Positions 1 to 9,311 of a stretch of 64,000 nucleotides of DNA are shown here, piece after piece (position 1 is the stretch's first letter; each line of letters starts with the position of its first letter). The translations under genes were made by a program, and so were the position numbers. The notes below the pieces were generated by a model. It was not told the origin of the DNA. It did not search any database and saw only the letters and a list, made by a program, of their open reading frames with translations. This DNA is from an uncultured Marivita sp. (lineage in GTDB: Bacteria > Pseudomonadota > Alphaproteobacteria > Rhodobacterales > Rhodobacteraceae): NCBI RefSeq assembly GCF_947488135.1, contig NZ_CANKYW010000002.1, forward strand, positions 124,001 through 188,000, in the 5' to 3' direction.

Positions 1-36
1 TCGAAGACCGGCATCAACGAACTGCTGCGCGACTGA
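1..36 (+). CDS. 3' end of an unidentified gene (partial)
   Basis: The window opens in a reading frame whose last residues are SKTGINELLRD, followed by a TGA stop at 34-36. The 5' part lies outside the window. The short tail faintly resembles the C-terminal end of small GTPases (S-x-TG-x-x-x-L), but eleven residues cannot support an assignment. It may also be chance, since no start or upstream context is visible. Confidence 0.3.
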   Translation, partial: SKTGINELLRD

Positions 37-63
37 GGTGGTCGCTGCGCGCGAGCACGCACC

Positions 64-459
64 CTACGCTTTTTTGGCGGGCTTCTCACCAACTGGGCCG
101 CCCGCCTTTTTCCAACCGCCGAATCCATCCGTGATGTGGCTGACATTATCCAGACCCATTTCTTGCGCGACCTGCGCGGACAAGGCGGAGCGCCAACCCG
201 AGGCGCAGTAGAACACGAACCGGTTGCCGGTCTGGAACTGCGGTTTGGCGTAGGGACTGTCGGGATCAATCCAGAACTCCAGCATGCCACGCGGGCAGTG
301 AAATGCGCCGGGGATCATGCCCTCGCGCTCCAATTCCCGCGGATCGCGCAGATCGACAAAGGTGACGCCGTCTTGGCCGTGCAGGTCCATTACCTCTGAC
401 GCCGGGGCGTGATCGACCACTTCGTTCGCCGCTGCCACCATGTCCTTGACCGATTTCAT
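64..459 (-). CDS. Rhodanese-like domain protein
   Basis: Single-domain rhodanese of 131 residues, a likely cytoplasmic sulfurtransferase or sulfane-sulfur carrier. The family hallmarks are visible: VTFVDLRDPRELEREG near the N-terminus, a GAFHCPRG segment, and an active-site loop YCASGWRS whose Cys fits the CxxxxR loop that binds the persulfide. The frame stays open much further upstream, but the ATG at 457-459 is preceded by a strong GGAGGAATGAT ribosome-binding site and begins directly before the rhodanese fold, so the short start is chosen. It ends in a Lys-rich tail (EKPAKKA). The next gene is divergent, with 114 bases between the two starts. Substrate unknown. Confidence 0.88.
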   Translation of the reverse strand: MKSVKDMVAAANEVVDHAPASEVMDLHGQDGVTFVDLRDPRELEREGMIPGAFHCPRGMLEFWIDPDSPYAKPQFQTGNRFVFYCASGWRSALSAQVAQEMGLDNVSHITDGFGGWKKAGGPVGEKPAKKA

Positions 460-573
460 ATCATTCCTCCCTGTGTTGCGCGCAGTATGCGCAGCTTGGC
501 GGCGGCAACAACCCTCGACGCGCAGCGGGTTTCGTGGCAGATGCAGCGCGCAACACCAAGGACAGGCCGCACC

Positions 574-924
574 ATGACCGACAGCCCGAAAAAGCCGAAG
601 AAACCGCATTCGGTCTACACGCTTGTCGTGGAGGTTGGGCGCAAATCCGGTGACGGGCTGCCCAAAGGGGCCACCGGGGCCGGATTGATGTGCTACGCCT
701 CTGGCGTCGACGAGGCAGAGGCGGTGCGCGAAACCGTGGCGATCCTCAAGCAGGCGGACATGGCACCGCTCGATGTGACGGGGTACGGCACACTGGAAGA
801 GCGCAAGGCGCAGGGCCACGAGATCGAGGCGGATGAAGTCGAGCTGATGCAGAAGGCGCTCGACGAGAACGCGGTGATCGTCGCGCAGGTCACGCCCTAT
901 TTCGGTGAGCGCGACAAGGATTAA
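574..924 (+). CDS. Conserved hypothetical protein, 116 residues
   Basis: Small soluble protein with a Lys/Pro-rich N-terminus (MTDSPKKPKKPHS), then an alternating strand/helix pattern (VYTLVVEVGRKSGDGLP, AEAVRETVAILKQADMAPLDV) and an acidic C-terminal half. It has no signal peptide and no membrane segment. The frame is open from further upstream, but the ATG at 574 starts the well-behaved part of the protein. I do not recognise a family. The TAA at 922-924 overlaps the antiparallel stop of the next gene (921-923), so the two transcripts converge with no room for a terminator. Confidence 0.6.
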   Translation: MTDSPKKPKKPHSVYTLVVEVGRKSGDGLPKGATGAGLMCYASGVDEAEAVRETVAILKQADMAPLDVTGYGTLEERKAQGHEIEADEVELMQKALDENAVIVAQVTPYFGERDKD

Positions 925-2000
925 GCGGCGCGCGCCTCGGCCAGAGTGATCGCTTCGAAGGACCGCAGCACTTGGTATCCGGCGCGGTGGTGTTCCGGCA
1001 ACAGCGCGCGCGGCAGGTTCGCTAGGACCGAGGCATCCAATTGCGTCCGGTCACGGCGCATCCGCCCGATATAGAGCGACTCCAGCGCGGCATCCGGGGT
1101 GCGCACGGCGTCATGGTGCGGCAGTAGAAGCTGATGGTAGGTCACGAAACGCGGTGCGGGTTCGATATGACCGGCGAATCCGTTGACCAGCGCAGAGGCC
1201 GGGATGAGCACCTCCTCGCGTCCGAACAGGTATTCGACCTCCGGACCGCTGACCAAAAGACGCTGGTGGCGCGACACGACGACGTCCTGGGTCAGGCCGA
1301 AATAGGGCGCTCGCAGACGGACGGGCCGGAACGACCCCAGGCTCGGGACCGCGCGTTTCACCGCATGTAGGATCGGGACCAGTTTGCCATTCGCCGACCG
1401 CACAACGTCGCCTTGACGCAGTTGCGACACAAGGCGCAACCCCTGCGCGGTCTCGACCGTAACGGAGGGAGAGAGGGTCGGCATCGGGCCGACCGGTTCG
1501 ATATCGGTGGACAGGGCGACGAAGATCACGTCGGGGTCGATCTCGGTCAGGCCCTGAGGCCGCGCGATCGCGGCGAGATCGGACAGCAAGGGCGCGCGGG
1601 GCATCTCGAAATGCCGGATCAAGACGTGCTCGGTCTCCGGACGCGCGACCACAAGGCGCCCCAGTTGATGCGCCACGTCCCAGCTTATCGTGACCTGAAG
1701 GGTCTCGGTGCGCGCCTCGCGTCCGCGCTCCACGACCTCGTGCACCACCGTGTCGCCCTGCGCGATGACCAGAACGACACTGCCGTGTGGCGTCGACATC
1801 AGTGAGAAACTGGCCGGTGCCGCCCCGCCGCGCTTGAAACTGATCAGGGTTTGCGGGCGAGCGTCGGGTGACAGGCCGGTTTCCAGAACGACCGATCCGC
1901 GCGGCACGCAAGCGCGCGGGCGTTTGGCCAGGATCGTTTCCACATCGTCTCTGACCCAGGGGGTTCGGGTGTCGCAATCCAGAAGGGCGAACCAGCTCAT
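921..2000 (-). CDS. Hint-domain protein, no visible catalytic Cys
   Basis: A 359-residue protein. Residues 1-170 are an uncharacterised N-terminal part. From about residue 176 it carries a Hint (hedgehog/intein) fold: TVETAQGLRLVSQLRQGDVV, the block-B-like HQRLLVSG at 245-252, and EEVLIPASALVNG. Hint domains normally begin with a catalytic Cys (as CFVAGT in the upstream gene); here the equivalent position reads SPSVTVE, so self-cleavage looks lost. Its ATG overlaps the stop of the upstream gene as ATGA, indicating translational coupling. No signal peptide is obvious; related alphaproteobacterial proteins are often exported by type I secretion, which is known of the family and not seen here. 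Confidence 0.78.
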   Translation of the reverse strand: MSWFALLDCDTRTPWVRDDVETILAKRPRACVPRGSVVLETGLSPDARPQTLISFKRGGAAPASFSLMSTPHGSVVLVIAQGDTVVHEVVERGREARTETLQVTISWDVAHQLGRLVVARPETEHVLIRHFEMPRAPLLSDLAAIARPQGLTEIDPDVIFVALSTDIEPVGPMPTLSPSVTVETAQGLRLVSQLRQGDVVRSANGKLVPILHAVKRAVPSLGSFRPVRLRAPYFGLTQDVVVSRHQRLLVSGPEVEYLFGREEVLIPASALVNGFAGHIEPAPRFVTYHQLLLPHHDAVRTPDAALESLYIGRMRRDRTQLDASVLANLPRALLPEHHRAGYQVLRSFEAITLAEARAA

Positions 2001-3568
2001 GCAGCGGCCCCGAAAAGCATTAGTGCCTCGTGCTTCTTGAGGATTTGCCGTGCGGCATCGCCGTAGCCATGCCCGGTCTCAAGATCGAGATCCGGGAACA
2101 GCACGCCGATCTCTTCCAGGATGTCATCTTCGAACGCATCGACGGTCTGCGGTCCGGGCAGGAAGCTTTCGGTGGCCAGCCCGTTCGCCATGACGATCTC
2201 GTGCTGATCGAAAAGAAGATGTACGTAGGTGACGCTGCCGCCTTCGATCGTCTGCACGGTGCGGCCATTGACCAGATGCTTGGCCGCGACCAGCACTTCG
2301 GGCGTTCCGAACACCAGATCGGCCAGCGGATCGCGGACGAGGATGCGGTGTTGCGGTGACAGCATCAGGTTGGCGTGATCGCCGAACGTGCCTGCCGCGA
2401 CCCGCACCGGTGCCAGATGTCCTGTCGCCGCGACCGTGCGTTGCCCGATCCAGCGCAACGGCTGCAAGCCGCGGTCCATTGTCCAGACAAGATCGCCGGG
2501 CCGCAACGCTTCGACCCGCGATTGGCCGCTTTCGGTTTGAATCAACGTGCCCGCAACGAAACAGGGCACCGTCGCGATGGTAACGAAGCCGGTATCGGTT
2601 TCGCCATTGGTGCTCTCGATCCCGTAGGTGAAATTCACCGTTTCGAAATCGTTGTCCGAGGTGACGGATAACATGCCATCCGCGTTCAGCGTGACAACCT
2701 GCCCGGTGCCGAGCGTCACGCTGTCGCCTGTGGACACGGCGATCCCGTTGATATGCGTGATCACCATGACGCCGCCGGTGTTGTTGACGTCGTTGTCCAG
2801 CACGTCGAGCGTCTTGGTCCGGTTCGTATACATGCTGATGAGGTCGGACCTTGCGACGAGTTCGGTCTGAACCGAGTCCGCGGCGATCAGCAGGTTGGAA
2901 TCGTAGTTGGAATCGGCGACATCCGCGATCCCGATCCGGATCGAGTTCGTTTCGCCGGCATTGACGCGCATGGTCAGCGTCAGGGTCACGGTGAACCCGT
3001 CCATTTCGGTGTTGTAATCGTCGCCGGTGTTGTCCTTGAACAGGTTGATGTTGGCCGTGGTGTTCAAGTTCGCCGGATCGATGTCGCCGTCACCGGCGAC
3101 GATATCGACCTGTTGCCCGTTAATCCAAACGCCGACGAAGTCCTGGTAAATCGAGTTGGTGAATTCCGGATATTCTTCGGACGAAAAGACGAATTGCATC
3201 GTCATCAGATTGTGATCGGGCACGAAATCGACATCGAGGTAACTTGCGTCGTACGTGTTCGTACCGGCGGCCGCGTTGAAATCGCTGTTGTTGTTCTGAC
3301 CGAAGGACGATGTGGTGGTCGAAGCGCTTCGGTTCGGGTCGCCGCCGCTTTGGGTAAAGGCCCTGACCTGTCCCGTGGAGAGGATGACGCCGGTATCCGA
3401 CGGAGTGACGCCAGGCGCCAACGCATCTCCGTTCGAGTAAATCGCCGAGGCCCGGCTGTCGCCGCTGTAGCTTGCATTGAGCACGGTTGCGCCGGAGCCG
3501 AAGATGGCCTGCGCCATCTGAACCGCACTGGCATTGGTGTCGTAGGTAAGCTCCGCTCCGGTCGCCAT
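1997..3568 (-). CDS. Choice-of-anchor-L / Hint-domain secreted protein
   Basis: A 523-residue protein. The N-terminal MATGAELTYDTNASAVQMAQ segment and the FVFSSEEYPEF core (about residues 126-136) mark a choice-of-anchor-L domain, typical of extracellular proteins. VLDNDVNN (256-263) resembles a cadherin/VCBS-type linker. A Hint domain follows, starting at Cys336 (PCFVAGTLIQTESG) with HRILVRDP at 407-414, so autoprocessing residues appear present. The frame extends far upstream, but the ATG at 3566-3568 has GAGGCAGAG immediately before it and starts the conserved N-terminus. There is no Sec signal; type I export is inferred. It is coupled by ATGA to the smaller Hint protein downstream. Confidence 0.85.
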   Translation of the reverse strand: MATGAELTYDTNASAVQMAQAIFGSGATVLNASYSGDSRASAIYSNGDALAPGVTPSDTGVILSTGQVRAFTQSGGDPNRSASTTTSSFGQNNNSDFNAAAGTNTYDASYLDVDFVPDHNLMTMQFVFSSEEYPEFTNSIYQDFVGVWINGQQVDIVAGDGDIDPANLNTTANINLFKDNTGDDYNTEMDGFTVTLTLTMRVNAGETNSIRIGIADVADSNYDSNLLIAADSVQTELVARSDLISMYTNRTKTLDVLDNDVNNTGGVMVITHINGIAVSTGDSVTLGTGQVVTLNADGMLSVTSDNDFETVNFTYGIESTNGETDTGFVTIATVPCFVAGTLIQTESGQSRVEALRPGDLVWTMDRGLQPLRWIGQRTVAATGHLAPVRVAAGTFGDHANLMLSPQHRILVRDPLADLVFGTPEVLVAAKHLVNGRTVQTIEGGSVTYVHLLFDQHEIVMANGLATESFLPGPQTVDAFEDDILEEIGVLFPDLDLETGHGYGDAARQILKKHEALMLFGAAA

Positions 3569-3838
3569 CTCTGCCTCGCATGTGCCTGAGGCATGGACCG
3601 GAGACACAAAGTGCGCGACCGGTGTTTTCACCGTGCCGCACATGCCGACCGAACACTGCTTTGCCTCAAGCAATTTATTTTTATTAATCAATGAATAGCA
3701 CGCTGGTAAATGTGCTGTCATCTTCGCTGTCGGGCGAGTGCCGCAATGGGCGCGCTCAATTGCGTCCTTTTCGCCACATTTGCCACTGTCGGCACTTGGC
3801 GGTAGCCAAGGCGTAACGCTGGAAAGGGGACCACACCG

Positions 3839-4987
3839 ATGCCGAACACCGATCCCGTCGATCTGACCGCAGCCCTTGTACGCTGCCCCTCCATCACACC
3901 CGAGGAAGGCGGCGCGCTGGTGCTCTTGCAGAAGCTTCTCGAAAACGCCGGTTTCACCTGCACCCGTGTGGACCGGGGCGGTGTGTCCAACCTGTTTGCG
4001 CGCTGGGGCGACAAGGGCCACGCGCGCAGCTTCGGCTTCAACGGCCACACCGACGTGGTGCCTTTGGGCAATCCCGACGATTGGACCATGCCGCCCTTCG
4101 GGGCCGAGATCCGCGACGGGATGCTCTACGGGCGCGGGTCCACGGACATGAAATCGGGTGTCGCCGCCTTTGTCGCCGCCGCCGTGGATTTCGTGCAGAC
4201 CACGCCTCCCGATGGCGCCGTGATCCTGACCATCACGGGGGACGAGGAAGGCGATGCCATCGACGGCACGATGGCCTTGCTCGATTGGATGGAAACCCAT
4301 GACGAACGGATGAGCGTCTGTCTGGTCGGCGAACCCACCTGCCCGGATCACATAGGCCAGATGATGAAGATCGGGCGGCGCGGGTCGATGAACGCGTGGT
4401 TCACCGTTACCGGCAAGCAGGGCCATTCCGCCTACCCGCACCGCGCGTTGAACCCGGTGCCCGCCATGGCGCGGCTGATGGACCGGCTGGCATCGCACGA
4501 GCTGGACCAGGGAACCGATCATTTCGACGCGTCGACATTGGCGGTAGTGACCATCGATACGGGCAACGCGGCAACCAACGTGATCCCCGCCGAAACCCGC
4601 GCTTGCATCAACATCCGCTTCAACGACATCCATACCGGCGAGGGCCTGTCCTACTGGCTGCGCGAAGAAGCCGCGAAGGTCGATCTGGAGTTCGGCACCA
4701 AGACCGACGTGAAGATCAAGATCTCGGGCGAGGCTTTTCTGACACCGCCGGGACCTCTGTCCGATCTGGTGGCCAAGGCGGTTGAGGCCGAAACCGGCGT
4801 CACACCAGAGTTGTCCACCTCTGGCGGCACGTCTGACGCGCGCTTCGTCAAGGATCATTGCCCGGTGGTCGAATTCGGTCTTGTCGGAAAGACGATGCAC
4901 GCCGTCGATGAACGCGTCGAGGTGGAGCAGATCGTACAGCTCAAGTCGATCTATTTCCGAATCCTGGCGGATTACTTCGCGCAATGA
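3839..4987 (+). CDS. dapE: Succinyl-diaminopimelate desuccinylase
   Basis: Zinc-dependent M20-family amidohydrolase of 382 residues, which hydrolyses N-succinyl-LL-2,6-diaminopimelate in lysine and peptidoglycan precursor synthesis. Metal ligands and catalytic residues are visible: [11 protein letters not shown] (His70, Asp72), [10 protein letters not shown] (Asp103) and [10 protein letters not shown] (Glu136-Glu137). Length matches the family. The ATG is preceded by GGAAAGGGG. The last bases form ATGA with the start of the downstream acetyltransferase gene, so the two are probably co-translated. Confidence 0.96.
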   Translation: MPNTDPVDLTAALVRCPSITPEEGGALVLLQKLLENAGFTCTRVDRGGVSNLFARWGDKGHARSFGFNGHTDVVPLGNPDDWTMPPFGAEIRDGMLYGRGSTDMKSGVAAFVAAAVDFVQTTPPDGAVILTITGDEEGDAIDGTMALLDWMETHDERMSVCLVGEPTCPDHIGQMMKIGRRGSMNAWFTVTGKQGHSAYPHRALNPVPAMARLMDRLASHELDQGTDHFDASTLAVVTIDTGNAATNVIPAETRACINIRFNDIHTGEGLSYWLREEAAKVDLEFGTKTDVKIKISGEAFLTPPGPLSDLVAKAVEAETGVTPELSTSGGTSDARFVKDHCPVVEFGLVGKTMHAVDERVEVEQIVQLKSIYFRILADYFAQ

Positions 4988-5412
4988 CCGTGACCATCAC
5001 GCAGGTTTCGGACCTGACCGAATGCTACGCGATCCGCCACGACGTTTTCGTCACCGAACAGAACGTGCCGATCGACCTCGAACGGGACAACCTCGACGCA
5101 ACGGCGATTCACCTGCTGGCGAGGGACGGCGACCGCCCGGTCGGGACGGCGCGGATCGTCCTGTCAGGCGACACCGGCAAGATCGGACGCGTCTGCGTAC
5201 TGCGCGACCATCGCGGCACTGGATTGGGGGCTGGCCTGATCCGCGCGGCGCTCGATATCCTGCGCGACACGCCGGACATCACCCGCGCCGCGCTTGGGGC
5301 ACAGATCGACGCGTTGGGCTTCTACGAAAAGCTGGGCTTCACCGCCTATGGCGACGTGTTCGACGACGCAGGCATCGACCATCGGATGATGGAGCTCCGC
5401 TTTACCGACTGA
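4984..5412 (+). CDS. GNAT family N-acetyltransferase
   Basis: A 142-residue acyl-CoA-dependent acetyltransferase of the ElaA/GNAT type. The acetyl-CoA-binding motif A is seen as [20 protein letters not shown] (R-x-x-G-x-G), and the C-terminal [20 protein letters not shown] resembles YjcF/ElaA-like members. The opening segment ([17 protein letters not shown]) is also typical of that subgroup. Start overlaps dapE as ATGA. Substrate unknown; location beside dapE does not show a role in lysine synthesis. Confidence 0.88.
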   Translation: MTVTITQVSDLTECYAIRHDVFVTEQNVPIDLERDNLDATAIHLLARDGDRPVGTARIVLSGDTGKIGRVCVLRDHRGTGLGAGLIRAALDILRDTPDITRAALGAQIDALGFYEKLGFTAYGDVFDDAGIDHRMMELRFTD

Positions 5413-5460
5413 CGCGACTTTCGCCATGACGCGCCCCATTGCGCGTGCTACCTCAGGCAT

Positions 5461-7749
5461 ATGAGCAAACTGCCGACAAAGGCGGACATCCTCGAGTGGA
5501 TCGCCGCCAACCCGACCCTCACCGCGAAACGCGACATCGCCAAGGCCTTTGGCATCAAGGGCGCCGCGCGGATCGACCTGAAACGCCTGCTCAAGGAGCT
5601 TGAGCACGAGGGCCATCTCGAGAAGCGCAAGAAGACCTATCGCGACCCGGATCGTCTGCCGCCCGTGAGCGTGTTGCAGGTCAAGGCGCCAACACCCGAT
5701 GGCGATCTCTTCGCGCGGCCACTCGAATGGCATGGCGAAGGGGTGGAGCCCATCGTCCTGATCGTACCGCGCGCAAGCGACCCGGCTTTGGGCGAAGGCG
5801 ACCGTATCCTTGCCCGGATGCAGGTGGTGCACGAGGAAGACCACAATTACGAAGCCCGCCTGATCCGCCGCATCGGGACCAACCCCCGCAAGGTGGTGGG
5901 GATTTTCGCCAAGGGATCGGATGGCGGGCGGATCAAGCCCATCGACAAGGGCGCGGACAAGGAATGGATGGTCGCCGCCGATGCCACCGGCGGCGCCAAG
6001 GATGGCGAACTGGTCGAGGCGGAACAGGCCGGACCGGCGGGGCGCATGGGACTGCCGCGTGCGCGGATCACCGAACGGCTGGGCGACCCAAGCGCACCGC
6101 GCGCGGTGTCGTTGATCGCGATTCACCAGCACGGCATCCCGGACAGTTTCCCCGACGATGTGATCGCCGAGGCGGACGCGATGAAACCGGCGGGCCTCAA
6201 GGGTCGCACCGATATGCGGGACATGCCGCTGATCACCATTGACCCGATTGATGCCCGTGACCGCGACGATGCCTGCTACGCCCATCCCGACGACGACCCG
6301 AAGAACGCAGGCGGCCACGTAATCTGGGTCGCGATTGCCGATGTAGCGCATTACGTGACCTCGGGATCGGCGCTGGATCAGGAGGCCCGCAAGCGCGGCA
6401 ATTCAAGCTATTTCCCCGACCGCGTCGTGCCGATGCTGCCCGACCGCCTGTCCGGCGACCTGTGTTCGCTGCACGAAGGCGTGCCGCGCGCCTGCGTCGC
6501 CGTGCGCATGGTGATCGACGCGCATGGCGAAAAGATCAGCCACAGCTTCCAGCGTGGGCTGATGCGGTCGATTGCGTCGCTGGATTACCGCACCGTGCAG
6601 GACGCGATGGACGGGACGCCGAACGACAAGACAGCACCGCTGATGGACGATGTCATCCGCCCGCTCTACGCCGCCTACAAGGCATTGGCCGAGGCGCGCA
6701 ACCGGCGGCAGCCGCTCGACCTCGATCTGCCGGAACGCAAGATCATCCTGGCCGAGGATGGCACGGTGCAATCGGTGAACTTCGCCGAGCGGTTGGACGC
6801 GCACCGCCTAATCGAGGAGTTCATGGTGCTGGCCAATGTCTGCGCCGCCGAAACACTGATCGCCAAGCGCACGCCGCTTCTCTTCCGCGTGCACGAAGAG
6901 CCGCCGCCCGAGAAGATGGACAGTTTGCGCGAGACCGCCGAGGCGGCTGGGTTGACGCTGGCCAAGGGTCAGGTTCTCAAGACCGCGCAGCTGAACCGCC
7001 TGCTGCATGACGCCGCCGGATCGGACGAGGCGGAACTCATAAACCTCGCCACGCTCCGGTCGATGACACAGGCCTATTACAACCCCGAGAACTTCGGGCA
7101 TTTCGGCCTCGCGCTTCAAAATTACGCGCATTTCACATCGCCCATTCGGCGCTATTCCGACCTCATCGTGCACCGCGCGCTGATCACCGCGCATGGCTGG
7201 GGCAAGGACGGGCTATCGCCCGAGGATATCGAGCGCCTGAAAGCCACCGCCGAACACATCAGCGACACCGAACGCCGGTCGATGATGGCTGAGCGCGATA
7301 CCACCGACCGCTACCTCGCCGCGTTCCTGTCGGACCGCATCGGGGCCGAATTCACCGGACGCATCAGCGGCATCGCCCGCTTTGGTGTCTTCGTAAAGCT
7401 GGACGAAACCGGCGCGGACGGCCTCATCCCGATCCGGTCGCTGGGCAACGAGTATTTCCATTTCGACGCCGATGCCGGGACGCTCATGGGGTCGAATACC
7501 GGCACCCTGATCGGGCTGGGCCAGCGCGTGACGGTCAAACTCATCGACGCGGCCCCGGTCACGGGGGGTATCGGTCTTGAACTGTTGACGCTCGAAGATG
7601 CCGAACTGCCCAGCGGATCGGGCAAGGGCCGCATGGGACGCGGATCGCGCCCCAAGGGCAAGGGCGGGCCGAAACGCAAACTGGCCAAGGCCAAGAAGAA
7701 AGACGCCAAGACCAAGCGCAAGGTCACGCGGCAGCGGCGGAACGGCTGA
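5461..7749 (+). CDS. rnr: Ribonuclease R
   Basis: 3'-5' exoribonuclease of the RNase II/R family, 762 residues. An N-terminal winged-helix region (WIAANPTLTAKRDIAKAFG) is followed by cold-shock-like domains, the RNB catalytic domain with DPIDARDRDDACYA at about residues 260-273 (the Asp cluster that binds two metals), and a C-terminal S1 domain from about residue 629 (TGRISGIARFGVFVKL). It ends in a Lys/Arg-rich tail typical of RNase R. Only a weak ribosome-binding site (CAGG) precedes the ATG. The last 26 bases overlap the antiparallel GST gene. Confidence 0.95.
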   Translation: MSKLPTKADILEWIAANPTLTAKRDIAKAFGIKGAARIDLKRLLKELEHEGHLEKRKKTYRDPDRLPPVSVLQVKAPTPDGDLFARPLEWHGEGVEPIVLIVPRASDPALGEGDRILARMQVVHEEDHNYEARLIRRIGTNPRKVVGIFAKGSDGGRIKPIDKGADKEWMVAADATGGAKDGELVEAEQAGPAGRMGLPRARITERLGDPSAPRAVSLIAIHQHGIPDSFPDDVIAEADAMKPAGLKGRTDMRDMPLITIDPIDARDRDDACYAHPDDDPKNAGGHVIWVAIADVAHYVTSGSALDQEARKRGNSSYFPDRVVPMLPDRLSGDLCSLHEGVPRACVAVRMVIDAHGEKISHSFQRGLMRSIASLDYRTVQDAMDGTPNDKTAPLMDDVIRPLYAAYKALAEARNRRQPLDLDLPERKIILAEDGTVQSVNFAERLDAHRLIEEFMVLANVCAAETLIAKRTPLLFRVHEEPPPEKMDSLRETAEAAGLTLAKGQVLKTAQLNRLLHDAAGSDEAELINLATLRSMTQAYYNPENFGHFGLALQNYAHFTSPIRRYSDLIVHRALITAHGWGKDGLSPEDIERLKATAEHISDTERRSMMAERDTTDRYLAAFLSDRIGAEFTGRISGIARFGVFVKLDETGADGLIPIRSLGNEYFHFDADAGTLMGSNTGTLIGLGQRVTVKLIDAAPVTGGIGLELLTLEDAELPSGSGKGRMGRGSRPKGKGGPKRKLAKAKKKDAKTKRKVTRQRRNG

Positions 7750-8446
7750 GCTTGGGATACAATTTCGCGCGACCCCGCTCGATATAGGCCATCAGAGTTT
7801 CATTGTTTCGAACTGCACGTCGGATCGCGGTGTCGGCTGGCAGCCCGGCCAGCATGCTTAGAACCGGTACGGCAATCGTATCGGGCGCGGTCGGCTGATC
7901 GGCCAGCAGGAACCGTTTGTCCCATAGCAGGTCCGTCAGGCAATCCAGATCCGGCGTGAGAGATTGCATCCGCTGGTTCTCGTTCATCCGGGCAAACCCC
8001 TGCCCTTTCAGCCCCGCACGCACCTGCCGCCGCACCAGATTTGCCACGAACGGGCGCATGGGGGCTGGCACGCCAGCAAAAGCGATGGGCGCCATCTCGG
8101 ACCAACAGCGGTCGTCGAGCCAGCGATCATGCGCTATGGCGACCCTTAAATGTTCCTCGACCATCCGGATGATGGCGTGCCCCAGCACGCGGTCACGCGA
8201 TGACAGGCCCGGATGGAAATCCGCGCCACGCTGTTCGAGGTAGCTCTGAATGAAGCCACTTTCGGGAATCACGCCATCGGGGGTTCGTAATGCGGGAAGG
8301 CGGCCCAGAGGTGCCTTTGACGGTGTGGTGACGTATTCGGGCGTCCAGTCTTCGCCCGCCATCTCCAACTGGATCATGGTCTTTACGCAGAACGGGCTGA
8401 GGCTCGGTTCGCCGAAGCCTTCGCGATAGGTGATGAGAGTGAGCAT
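7724..8446 (-). CDS. Glutathione S-transferase family protein
   Basis: A 240-residue GST-like protein. The thioredoxin-fold N-terminal half carries FGEPSLSPFCVKTMIQLEMA, followed by PLGRLPALRTPDGVIPESG, the cis-Pro region and the Glu-Ser that bind the glutathione backbone. The C-terminal half is helical. The SPFCVK pattern is close to the metaxin/FAX-type GST branch. The gene is divergent from a WYL-type regulator, 80 bases away, which probably controls it. Its 3' end runs 26 bases into the 3' end of rnr on the other strand. Substrate unknown. Confidence 0.85.
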   Translation of the reverse strand: MLTLITYREGFGEPSLSPFCVKTMIQLEMAGEDWTPEYVTTPSKAPLGRLPALRTPDGVIPESGFIQSYLEQRGADFHPGLSSRDRVLGHAIIRMVEEHLRVAIAHDRWLDDRCWSEMAPIAFAGVPAPMRPFVANLVRRQVRAGLKGQGFARMNENQRMQSLTPDLDCLTDLLWDKRFLLADQPTAPDTIAVPVLSMLAGLPADTAIRRAVRNNETLMAYIERGRAKLYPKLSRSAAAA

Positions 8447-8488
8447 GACTTTCTCCGTTTTTTACGAGACCGGAATACTCCGTCCTGC

Positions 8489-8504
8489 TGTCAGTTTATG
8501 TCAG
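8489..8504. promoter_or_regulatory. Candidate operator: direct repeat TGTCAG
   Basis: Two identical TGTCAG hexamers start 10 bases apart (8489-8494 and 8499-8504), placing them on the same face of the helix. They lie in the 80-base divergent spacer between the GST and the WYL regulator, 22 bases before the regulator start. Position and spacing suit a binding site for that regulator, but this is inference from arrangement alone. Confidence 0.35.
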
Positions 8505-8526
8505 CATCATGTAGCATCACGACCGT

Positions 8527-9234
8527 ATGAGCCGCACCCATCGCCTGTTCCAACTGATGCAAGCCCTGCGCACCCTGCCTGCGCCCGCGACCGCCCTGCG
8601 ACTGGCCGAGGCGACGGGCGTGTCGCCCCGCACGCTTTATCGCGACATCGACACCTTGCGAGAGCTTGGCGCGGTGATCGACGGCGAGGTGGGGTTTGGA
8701 TACACCCTGATTGAGGACGCGCATCTGCCGCCTCTCGGCTTCAAGAATTCAGAGCTTGAGGCGCTGGTTCTTGGACTTCGTGAGGTTGCGGCCGTGGGCG
8801 ACCCGGCGCTTGCGGATGCGGCCCGCTCCGCCCTCACGAAACTGCGCGCCCGTTTGCCGGACAGCCAGGCACACCGCCTGCGCCATTCCGTGCTCGTGGC
8901 GCATCGGTTCAACCCACCGGCCAAGCCCACCATCGATTCGGGTGTGCTGCGAGAGGCGTGCTGGGAAGAGCGGATCGTGGGCTTTGCCTATACCGACAAG
9001 CACGGCGTCGCGACGCAACGCGAGGTCAAACCGCTGAGCATCATGCTCTTCGATCAATCCCACTGCCTGCTCGCCTGGTGCCTCAAACGCGATGACTACC
9101 GTGCCTTCAGGCTGGACCGTATGTCCGACCTCGGTGTTACCGACCGGTCCTTCCGTCCGGGTCGCGTGCCGCTTCTCAAAACTTACCTTGAAAACCTCAA
9201 TCAGGCGGCAGGAGATCGCTTGGTCCGCTTTTGA
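8527..9234 (+). CDS. YafY/WYL-family transcriptional regulator
   Basis: A 235-residue DNA-binding protein. The N-terminal helix-turn-helix (RLFQLMQALRTLPAPATALR, then EATGVSPRTLYRDIDTLREL) is followed by a WYL ligand-sensing domain in the C-terminal two thirds (EERIVGFAYTDKHGVATQRE, with REVKPLSIMLFDQSHCLLAW). The family responds to small ligands or nucleic acid and commonly controls the divergent neighbour. Here the neighbour is a GST, and a TGTCAG direct repeat lies between them. The start is the first ATG after the spacer. Confidence 0.88.
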   Translation: MSRTHRLFQLMQALRTLPAPATALRLAEATGVSPRTLYRDIDTLRELGAVIDGEVGFGYTLIEDAHLPPLGFKNSELEALVLGLREVAAVGDPALADAARSALTKLRARLPDSQAHRLRHSVLVAHRFNPPAKPTIDSGVLREACWEERIVGFAYTDKHGVATQREVKPLSIMLFDQSHCLLAWCLKRDDYRAFRLDRMSDLGVTDRSFRPGRVPLLKTYLENLNQAAGDRLVRF

Positions 9235-9311
9235 TTGCTTCGCAAAAGGAAACAATCGCGCTAGGCTGGTGGCAAATCCGGAAAACGGACACGGGCAGCA
9301 GGAAGACCAAC

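Noticed and set aside
3569-4984. Extension of the Hint/choice-of-anchor gene upstream across dapE
   Set aside because: The extra 472 codons are antisense to dapE, and the conserved N-terminus starts at 3568 right after a ribosome-binding site.
5164-6351. Antisense frame of 395 codons over the GNAT and rnr genes
   Set aside because: Both genes on the forward strand carry clear family motifs; this frame has none.
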